A DNA stretch of 64,000 bases from Rotaria sp. Silwood1 (lineage: Eukaryota > Rotifera > Eurotatoria > Philodinida > Philodinidae): positions 125,577 to 189,576 of the forward strand of contig CAJNOP010000063.1 of the NCBI GenBank assembly GCA_905250075.1. Direction: 5' to 3'. A program made the position numbers and the translations under genes. Shown here piece by piece: positions 56,301-64,000 of this stretch (the stretch's first letter is position 1; every line of letters begins with the position of its first letter). The notes beneath the pieces are model-generated. The model worked only from the letters and a program-made list of their open reading frames with translations. It searched no databases and had not been told where the DNA came from.

Positions 56301-58682
56301 TTGAGGGTGTGGATCACTTTGCCGACAAAAATTTGAAGCCAAAAAAAATTGAAATTTGTTGAAAAAATTGCGTCAGAAAACGTTGGGGTGTCGGTGTGGG
56401 TGAAGGCAAAACCCACTCTCGCACAGACACTCACACCCACATACCCACACCGACAACCATACTTGCACCCGAACCGACGTCCACCCACGCTCACACCCCA
56501 CACACAGTGGGGAGCCAGGCGAACATATGCGAAAATATTCTTTTCCACAAACTAACCGTTTGCGTAGATACATACATATGTGATCTATCATTTCGTAAAA
56601 TAGCGGTTCTCAAAGTTCTATAGAGCTCTAGAAAAGAGCCTGACAAGGCTTGGACCCAGAAATCGGCATAAACGAAGAAAGTCAAGCCTCTCAGCAATAT
56701 AACACAATATTTCAGAAGCAAACAATATCGCAAAAACTTGCTCACCTATGAACTTTATGGTAAAAAAATATTATCGTAATCCAGTTAAAAATATAGTAAA
56801 AGAGAAAGGATCTCGAGCCCCAAAATCTATCTGAAAACATAGCGCTTCGTATATTGTAAACGTTACAAAGGAATAAAGTCTGATCGAGCTCAAAATTTTA
56901 CCAAATGCTCCTACGAACGTGTTCTACTGATGATAGTAGCGAAAACTCATGAAATCTTTCCTAGGCGATTTTACAGAATATCCAAAAACCCAAGGTTTCT
57001 GGTCGGAATTACAGGTTTATGTGCCCGTATTACATTTTGAAGAAAAACCAAGGTGATATTCGGAATCAGCGCATCAAACTACATTGAATGATATGTAGCT
57101 CAACATATTTTTCAAAAAAGAGTTTTCGAAGAAAAAAAGACTGAGGTACCCCCAGCCATATTTTTTCGAAAAAATTTAAAAAAAAAAACCTTTTATTTTC
57201 TTAAAAACGATTTTCTTAGTGGTATAATGTCATTTCTAGTCAAATTAAAGCCATTCATAAGCAGAAAAACCGCATGTCTGCCTGCTTATGGGAATGCTCC
57301 CCGCTGTGCCACACACACCTATACCAGCACCTACACTCCACATCCATACCCGCACACACACCCTTTATGTTTGTCTTTCGTCCAAGGGGTACTAATTCAT
57401 ACAACTCTTCTCGGTGTATCCTGGAAACTACTATATTTAGTAGGCTAAGATATGAACAAGTTTTGTCGGCAAAATCGTGTCAGCAAAACAAGTTGTCGGC
57501 AAAGTGATTGTTGGTAAAGTGAACGGACCCCATTTTGAAGAAAAAATACGAAAAAACCAAAAACAAAGTAAAATTTTGTTTTGCTTTTTTGAATCACTAC
57601 AGATTATCATTTATTTCGCATCAAATATCAATATACAGAGCTGTTTTTAAGAAATACTCGTAAAATTAATAAACAAAGCTTCCACATAAAAAAAAAACAT
57701 AGGGTTTATTTTTCAACATTGGAATTCTCGACATTAAGTTTTATCAGGGCTAATAAGATTTGGTACAGTTCTGATTTTCACAGCACTTGATAGAAGACAT
57801 TTCAATACACCATTAGAAATGAAAAGTTCGCAACCGGAAAAAGAGGAAACTCCTTAAGTTATTTTTTGTCTGTGTCCTTTATTAGTTAAACAAAAATTTG
57901 AATCATATTTCCTTTTGCAAAATTCGTAGAAATCAAATAAATGTCATGTTATAACATTTTCTTGTTAACAAACAAATCGAAATGCTATTCTGTTCTTTAC
58001 CTTACATATTCATCTGTCTCTTTCTAGACTTATAACGAATAAAAAATTTGTCATTTTATCGATTGCAATGCTTATATGTACAGTTCCATTCGTAATAACC
58101 CACAAAACGACAATAAGAACGATTTTTTAATACTCATTGGGACTAGAAGAAAGAGAAAAAAATATATTGTTGGCCAATTACAGCTCACTGTCGCTCTCTC
58201 TTTCGTTTTTTTTTCTATTGAATTTTGATCGACTATCGAATCAATAGTAATTTTTCTATACCACGTATGCCATTATTTTACATCGTTCGCTTACACATAA
58301 CGTAAACGACAGTAAGTGTTAGAATAGCAATCAGTTCTTTTATTGCCACACATTTTAATTTTTTTTCTGTTTCATTTAATGTTAATAAAATGTTCATATT
58401 ACATTCACTTGGTAATAGAAAAGGTCAATAAATTAATATACGAGTACTAAAAACGACAAGAAGATTCGCTGGTTCTTATCTTTTTTCTTTTTTTAGCACT
58501 TGAGATTTTTTTTCTCCCTGTTATAGATAACCAACTATAATAGTAATTCTTCATTGTAGAAAAAAAAGGTTTGTTCTACGCGTAACTGGCAACAAAAGAA
58601 GATAGACATTTGATTAGTGCTTTACAACGACTGACAAACTACAACTTCGTCATATTGAAAAGGTTAAATTTTGATTTGCAAC
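53364..58682. other. Gene-poor interval upstream of RAPSN and of the cysteine-rich peptide gene
   Basis: No exon chain or protein domain was recognised. It is mostly AT-rich, with (TA)n runs near 53890 and 55120. A Lys/Arg-rich low-complexity frame at 53466-53813 is probably chance. The region includes the CA-rich inverted-repeat structure listed separately. It should hold the RAPSN promoter at its left end and that of the peptide gene at its right end. Confidence 0.45.
56313..57508. repeat. Inverted-repeat-bounded region with CA-rich minisatellites
   Basis: A 16-bp sequence, ATCACTTTGCCGACAA, at 56313-56328 recurs as its exact complement at 57493-57508. At the right end the core GTCGGCAAA recurs in a degenerate 15-bp tandem (57463-57524). 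Between the ends lie two CA-rich blocks (about 56390-56515 and 57300-57365) made of CACACCC, CACAC and ACACCCA variants. Both are GC-richer than the surroundings. Frames that cross the blocks are low-complexity. It looks like a non-autonomous transposon of about 1.2 kb, but TIR ends and target duplications are not resolved. Confidence 0.5.
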
Positions 58683-59149
58683 ATGATGCGCCGATCGTTT
58701 ACTATTCATGCAACATTTTGTATAGTTTGCATCAGTATATTATTTCAGAAAACCGATGCCGTTAAAAAACGATCTTATTGTAAGTCACTAACAATTATTT
58801 AAGACTAAATACATGCATTTTTAAAATTTCTAAGAATTGATCATTACATTAGTATAGATTTTTATACTAAAATTATTTTCTTTCTCTAGCTAGTGGTATT
58901 GCTGATCTTGTACGAACGGCATTTAAACGTGGTTTAAGTCGTTTTATAAATCGTGAAACATCTTATGATTCTGATGTATTTCATTATACTCAGGCAGTAC
59001 AACGTGGTTACGATGGACTTTTTTCAGGTGAATCATGCCGTTTATCACCAATGATATGTTCACATGATGAACAATGTTGTACACGTCGATGTTTGTGTCG
59101 TCGATGGTTAATAATGGGTGAAGAACGATGTATCAGAAAATGCTTATAG
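58683..59149 (+). CDS. Small secreted cysteine-rich (knottin-like) peptide precursor
   Basis: Two exons (58683-58779 and 58890-59149) give 118 residues. The N-terminus is a clear signal peptide (MMRR, then a hydrophobic stretch ending near residue 25). It is followed by a basic KKR (about 28-30), possible convertase site, and a linker of about 50 residues with few cysteines. The last 37 residues hold eight cysteines, C82, C89, C95, C96, C100, C102, C113 and C117, in the pattern C-X6-C-X5-CC-X3-C-X-C-X10-C-X3-C. The first four fit the inhibitor-cystine-knot start; colipase/Dickkopf-like folds share this feature. The gene is clearly extracellular. Its role could be a hormone or neuropeptide-like ligand, antimicrobial or protease inhibitor, and I cannot decide between these. 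I do not recognise a family. Confidence 0.72.
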
Positions 59150-59241
59150 ACAAGAATAATAACAACAAAAATACAATATTCTCTATCACTATGACAGTAT
59201 ATATCAAATATTCTTACATCTTTTTTTCTTTCTTATTTAAT

Positions 59242-59880
59242 ATGACTAAAAAATTCGACTCATTAAACATACCTTACTGTACAAAAGATCTTCATTCTTA
59301 CTTTACATCGCTTTTGACTGCGGATGAATTATTATATTTCAAACAATATTGTTCTTATCAAAAAAATCTTGCTATACATCTAATGAAATATCAACGTTTA
59401 TTAATATCAGAATATAATCATCAAGGTATTCGATTTAATTATAGGTTATGCATAGATAAAAAAACATTTGAAAATTTTGGATTTTCACCAATACGTTCAA
59501 AACCAAATTTATTTATAATGAATGAAAAACGATTTAATCGAATATTAAATTTACTTAATGCTCCACAAAATCATTTACAATCTATCAAAGCTTATCAGAC
59601 ACAAACTCAATTGAAACTTGATCTGCCTCTTATCTCACTTGATAATATCGAATCTCATATAAAAAATATTGATACAAAAATGATAAAATTAAATACATGT
59701 TCTACATTAATTGCTAATGGTCATGGAATATCGAAGATTATATCTTCATCAATTAAAAATGATAGAAAACAATTGAATCATCGTAAAATCTATGAAGATA
59801 TAAGTCTATCAAAATCATATCAAAATACACCTAATCGATCTTTATTTCGACGATCAAATAATGCAAAATTATTTGTATAA
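59242..59880 (+). CDS. Uncharacterised intronless protein (212 residues)
   Basis: An open frame runs to the stop at 59880. It stays open upstream to an ATG at 59128 that overlaps the last codons of the peptide gene in another frame. I chose the ATG at 59242 because the upstream part is low-complexity and hydrophobic. The protein starts MTKKFDSLNIPYCTKDLHSY and has a helical N-terminal half rich in Leu, Tyr and Lys (ADELLYFKQYCSYQKNLAIH). It then has a segment with FGFSPIRSKP and a polar tail ending RSLFRRSNNAKLFV. No domain is recognised. Codon use resembles the surrounding genes, and the frame is long for this AT-rich DNA. Only 92 bp separate it from the peptide stop, so the two may share a transcript. 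Confidence 0.5.
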   Translation: MTKKFDSLNIPYCTKDLHSYFTSLLTADELLYFKQYCSYQKNLAIHLMKYQRLLISEYNHQGIRFNYRLCIDKKTFENFGFSPIRSKPNLFIMNEKRFNRILNLLNAPQNHLQSIKAYQTQTQLKLDLPLISLDNIESHIKNIDTKMIKLNTCSTLIANGHGISKIISSSIKNDRKQLNHRKIYEDISLSKSYQNTPNRSLFRRSNNAKLFV

Positions 59881-60975
59881 AATACCTATTCACTTATCGG
59901 TAGTTTCAATCAAAATGTTTTATATTGTTCATTTTTTATTTTACTATTCTATTTGTACATTAATTTTCATACAGATTATGGTTAGAAAAAATTTTTCTTT
60001 TGATATTCTTAGTAATGAAAGAAAAAATGTAAATGTAAACTTTAGTTTTATATTAAATCTGAAGTTTTCGATGTTTATTGTTTACAGTCAGGTATTATGA
60101 GTAACACTTTTACTGTCGTTTTGCTTTCAAAAAGAAAAGGAAAATGAAAGTTGAAATATTCCAATTTTTATAGAATTTGTAATTTGAATTGCTAATAAGT
60201 AGAACAATCATTTAAATATCGTTAATTTCATTAGTTCTTTATTTGTTCTCTTTCCTCATCTTCTCTTCGTTGCTATTCTTTAATTAATCAATTGTTTAAT
60301 TGTTCATTTTCATCTTTTTTAGTTCGACTTCATTTAGTATGATTACTTCAAATCTTTCGTTGTTCTGTTTTATTAACATTGGAAATACTTCAGTGTTCTC
60401 TAAGGCCAAATATCAATTAACATTTCAGTCTCTGTTTATCAAAAGAATGAATTAGAAAGATGAATTTTCTCTTGTCCTTGTGCTAAGCGCTCGAAAGAAT
60501 TCAAGTTAAGATTAAAAGTAAAAATTATTATTGTTTAAGAGTAGAAACACTTTTTATGTCTACAGGCAACATCTACATTCATAATGGAACCTTTTGTATT
60601 GTTTATCCATTTGATTGATTATGTTGGCGTCAAATTATCACTCTCACCACTAAATTAACAAATTTTAAATCTTACATTGCCATAGCAAGCCTGGACCGAG
60701 ATAACCGATTTTTAAGATATTCACAGTTTTGGTATGTGAACATAATATCATGAAAACTATTCACATACAATATTTTACATAATGATCAAATTTTTGAGAG
60801 AGTATATTTTTGAAATCTTGTAAATATTGTTGAAGATATAGGCTTAATAAAATCTTATTGAATAATATGTTAAAATAGGTATATCATTAGCTAACATTGT
60901 ACAATGTTATGTATTCTTCGTCTCACTTCCTAGTTTCGTTTGTGGCCCAGTATCTACTTCGATTGTATCTTGTAG
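59881..60975. other. AT-rich spacer
   Basis: About 1.1 kb of T-rich sequence with no recognised gene. The 59861-60100 frame is hydrophobic and low-complexity and overlaps the end of the previous gene. The left end of the hAT relic may extend into this segment, but no terminal inverted repeat was found. Confidence 0.35.
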
Positions 60976-61742
60976 AAAAACAATATCGAGCGAAATCAAA
61001 GAAACAGCAAATATTTGTCGAAATAAAATAAAATGTATTTTAAGTGAAGCTGTTCGCGAACGTCGACTTACTCTTTCGCCTGACTTCTGGTCAGATGAAT
61101 ATAAATAAACATCTTATCTAGGTTGCAGTACACATTGGGTTGATAGCCTTTGGAAATTAAATTCTTTCGAATATCTTTTTTTGCCTTATCGGCAATCTGA
61201 TAAAACAGGTCCAAGTGTTTTAAAAATAAATGTTAATGCAATTGTTTCGTATTCATACTAGCTGTCAACTGCCGTTGTAGGGTTTAGCAGAAGGATTGTC
61301 TTCGTATGATTTAGTTCCATTTATGTCTGATATTATATTGGTGTGTGATGGTGGTAGTAATCTTTTTAAAACTTTAGAAAAATTTAACGCCGTTCATTGT
61401 ATAGCACATTGTCTAAACAATTGTTTATAAACTATTTTTTTTCCAAACAAATACATTGAAATTCAAGAAACATGAATTATTTCCTGATTCTTTTCACGAT
61501 AAACCAGAAGGTGAAGATAATCAAGATAGTAGTAGTGAAAGTAAACCAAAATGAGGATGATATTAATGTTGATGAAGATCAACAAAAAGCATGTATCAAA
61601 TATAATTCTACAGCATCAAATCGAAAAACAAATGTTGTTTTCTTCATTTCATAATTACCAGTTGACGCGGAATGTATTCTATTTAAAATCATTCAATGCA
61701 AAGAACTAGTCCAATATGTAAAGAAGGTAATTTTAATAAACT

Positions 61743-62725
61743 CCCCCCCAGAATAGAAGGCCACCCCAGAATAGAAGGCCACCCCCATTAGAAGGCCACC
61801 CCTGAGTCATATTTGCAAAAGTCACATTAGAAGGCCATGGCTTTCTAATGAATTGTTTGGATATTACATAAATATTCTGTGCTAGTTTTATAAATATCTT
61901 AGCATTTTGAGAGATCATGTATGATCTCCACCGCACTCCTGTTTGGTTTTGCTATAAATTTAAAGAGGTATGTTCAATTTCCAAAAGCTGTCAAAACAAA
62001 ACAAAGTTTAATATGCCTATTTGATCGCTTCAATTCTTTTGCTTTGGTACGATTACATATCTTTTGAATACATATAAAAACTTTTTTGTTCTTTGAAGTA
62101 TTTGTGGTGCCAGACATCGGATAGGTATACTAATATTTGTTGATTAAATATAATACCCATGTAGCCGATAATGGATGAATAATGGAAAATGATCCATTAT
62201 TTTCCATTATTTGAAGAAAAACATGAATTAATGCATTATAATTAATTATTTTTTGACTCTTCAATGCATTTCAATGCATTATTTCTAATAATGCTGAAAA
62301 TGAAGGATAATGCCTAAATTTTCAATGCATTGTAATGCATTATTATAAAAAGAAATGCATTATGATGCGTTGATAAATCAATGTATTGCAATGGATTAAT
62401 TAAAAATAATGCATTATAATGCATGAAATAGGTTGCATTATCATGTAATTGCATCCATTGCATTTCTATTGTAAAATAATGCATTGCAATGCCCATTATT
62501 TCATAAAATCGGCTCCATGGGTAGCATTAGCTCAAAAAGTCTAAACAAATTTCAATTTTCAGTTGTCGAGCTAGAAAAACAGAATCAGCAACTAACAAAA
62601 AAAAATTGTAATTTTTTACCATAAAAGTCTTATTAGAAGGCCACCCCTAATAGAAGGCCACCCTGAAAAGAGCGATGTGAATTTCCATAATAGAAGGCCA
62701 TGGCCTTTTATTCTGGGGGGGGGGG
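61743..62725. mobile_element. Poly-C-ended repeat element with AGAAGGCCACCCC units, inserted in the hAT relic
   Basis: The left end (61743-61763: a C-run then AGAATAGAAGGCCA) is the inverted, nearly exact copy of the right end (62701-62721: TGGCCTTTTATTCTG then a G-run). Just inside both ends, variants of ATTAGAAGGCCACCCC recur in the same orientation: three near 61755-61805 and two near 62633-62665. A palindromic version CATTAGAAGGCCATGGC lies near 61830. There is no coding capacity. It may lie in an intron of the hAT gene, since GTAATTTT and TTTAG flank it, or it may have inserted into it. Another piece of the family lies in the IAP intron at 47301. Target duplication was not resolved. Confidence 0.65.
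62156..62521. mobile_element. TA-flanked MITE built of ATGCAT palindromes
   Basis: Fourteen-bp inverted ends (CCCATGTAGCCGAT at 62156-62169 and the complement with one mismatch at 62508-62521) are flanked on both sides by TA (62154-62155 and 62522-62523). That fits Tc1/mariner-type insertion. The 366-bp interior holds nine exact ATGCAT hexamers (62231, 62264, 62274, 62325, 62335, 62355, 62409, 62419, 62479). Three pairs are spaced exactly 10 bp, giving near-palindromes such as ATGCATTATAATGCAT. A hairpin of AATGGAAAATGATCCATTATTTTCC type lies near the left end. There is no protein. It sits inside the poly-C-ended element, so it is the youngest layer. Confidence 0.72.
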
Positions 62726-62989
62726 TTTAGCAGTTTTTCTTTGCTGCTAAACTAGATCATGCAGAAGAACGAAGCATTTTTGTACACAATATAAATGGTT
62801 TTTCCGTAGATGAATTTGAATCAAGATCATGAGGACATCAGGAATTCATTTGTTCTTTTACTATGCACAATTGTTCGATGGCTCTCTTTATTGAATCGTT
62901 TAGAGAGTGTGAGTAAATCGTTAATTTCACTTGATGAAATTTTTGAGAAATAGAAATTGAATAAAATAAGAATAAATAAAATTAGTGTA

Positions 62990-63150
62990 TACCTATTGAG
63001 TAAATAAATTGATTTTCTTAAACCATGAGAATATGTTATACAACGAATCCAATCTTTAATAAGACCATCAACAGGTATAGTTACTCCTAGCATATGTATT
63101 ATCAGCTCTTCCTTAGAAACAAAATCTAAAGATTCAAAACAAGACAAAGG
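62990..63150 (-). other. Coding-like antisense segment inside the hAT relic
   Basis: Between two transposase pieces the minus strand has an open stretch that reads like ordinary protein (EELIIHMLGVTIPVDGLI, then DWIRCITYSHGLRKSIYLLN). It is bounded by an acceptor-like ATCACTAG on its 5' side and a donor-like GTATAC on its 3' side. No family is recognised. It may be an exon fragment of another gene or element carried in, or chance. Confidence 0.3.
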
Positions 63151-64000
63151 CTAGTGATTCTAACTGTTCTCTCATATTTTTGTGTTGGACTTTTTAGGAT
63201 TCAGGCTTTGCATATTTCCGTCAAAGGGCGAAACAAATTATAAAAGAAAAGATTCAATATCATCCTATTCACCTGGTGATAAAATTTTTAAATTCGAAAA
63301 TACGAAAGATGAAACATTTATCGGTTGAAGAACGAGAAGAATGCATAGGATATATCAAACAAGAAATGTTATTATTTGATGATAATAATGATTTTAAATT
63401 AACAATGCCTCGAAAGATGCTCAACTGTCAACAGATCGTTCAATTAAATCTATCAGTGATTTCCATTCAAATGCAAATGACGATGAAGATGATAGCGATC
63501 AACATGCTGCTTTAAGATTCTAGTCACATGCATTAGAAATCGAATTGTATACTAAACAAGGGTCAGATAAATTAACAAATTCAGCTGAATCTCTTGAAGA
63601 AGAATATAATCTTTAATCTTTCTGGAAAAAGATGCATCTTTCTTATCTTATTCTTTTGAGAATAGCTGTTCGTGTTTCTTTCTGTGCTGCGTTCAAATGC
63701 AACCGCTGAAAGAGAATTCAGTCTTCCCGATAATATCATTAAACAACAACGTTCAAAATCATCTCCAGATCTTGTCAACGAGATGATTTTTAATCGTTCA
63801 TACAAGTTGTTTCAATAAAGACTTGATGATCCAGATAAATTCGAATCATACTAATGTAATATTGTCTTGATTTTTTCAAAGGATTATAAAAAGATTATTT
63901 GTGATTTAATGAAAATAAATAGTAAGGATTTGTATATAAAAGAATCTTCCTTTATAAAGTACTTCCACTTTAATTAGCATGTATAACTTCGCTTTCGCTA

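Larger units (their letters stand above)
60976..63818 (+). pseudogene. Decayed hAT-family transposase gene, interrupted by nested insertions
   Basis: Frame-broken plus-strand pieces match hAT transposases. The first (about 60976-61110) reads LSEAVRERRLTLSPDFWSDE before an in-frame stop. The next pieces read YLGCSTHWVDSLWKLNSFEY and KTGPSVLK. Then (about 61280-61430) come SSYDLVPFMSDIILVCDGGS and KFNAVHCIAHCLNN, the conserved CDGGSN and H-C-AH block of the RNase-H-like core. After the inserted elements come TIVRWLSLLNRLESVSKSL (about 62865), a segment with KIRKMKHLSVEEREECIGYI (about 63290) and the C-terminal dimerisation region SNATAEREFS (63690-63720), then RSKSSPDLVNEMIFNRSY up to a stop at 63818. 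Stops and frameshifts between pieces show it is inactive. The pieces lie in the expected N-to-C order on one strand. Terminal repeats were not found. Confidence 0.85.

Noticed and set aside
56180..56745. Several overlapping frames of 70-120 codons on both strands
   Set aside because: They read the CA-rich minisatellite in different frames and have no conserved motif.

Overview
The window is nuclear DNA from an animal. It is strongly AT-rich, uses the standard genetic code (TAA, TAG and TGA all end genes here), and its genes are split by many short GT-AG introns of about 45-90 bp plus a few of 1-3 kb. The best guess for the source is a bdelloid rotifer or a similarly compact, AT-rich invertebrate. 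That is an inference from intron size, base composition and gene content, and no sequence here proves it.

Left part (1-13376): two divergently transcribed genes. On the minus strand is an ARMC8 orthologue (CTLH/GID ubiquitin-ligase subunit) whose C-terminal end runs off the left edge. On the plus strand is a LARP4-family RNA-binding protein. About 1.4 kb lies between their start codons. Then come about 18 kb (13377-31581) without a gene I can support. This stretch holds a degenerate tandem repeat, a well-delimited non-autonomous hAT element with a perfect 8-bp target duplication, and a second inverted-repeat element whose 39-bp ends match at 36 positions.

Central cluster (31582-53363): four plus-strand genes follow each other. 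They are an ERK-type MAP kinase with an intact TEY switch, the nucleolar DEAD-box helicase DDX27, a very large inhibitor-of-apoptosis protein with about seven BIR or BIR-like domains and a C-terminal RING, and the beta-oxidation enzyme HADH. Only 161 bp separate the IAP stop from the HADH start. That gap carries a poly(A) signal followed by a splice acceptor ending directly at the HADH ATG, which suggests SL trans-splicing or an operon. A rapsyn orthologue converges from the minus strand. I reconstructed every exon chain by hand; the complete genes close in frame from ATG to stop.

Right part (53364-64000): a gene-poor stretch with CA-rich minisatellites between inverted repeats. Next is a small secreted peptide with eight cysteines in a knottin-like pattern, followed by an intronless unrecognised ORF. 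The window ends in a decayed hAT transposon that contains a poly-C-ended repeat element, which in turn contains a TA-flanked MITE made largely of ATGCAT palindromes, giving three nested layers.

The genes are mostly conserved housekeeping or signalling genes with no shared pathway. The most unusual protein is the multi-BIR IAP. The most unusual DNA structures are the nested elements at the right end and the long fold-back inside HADH intron 4. No tRNA, rRNA or CRISPR array was seen.
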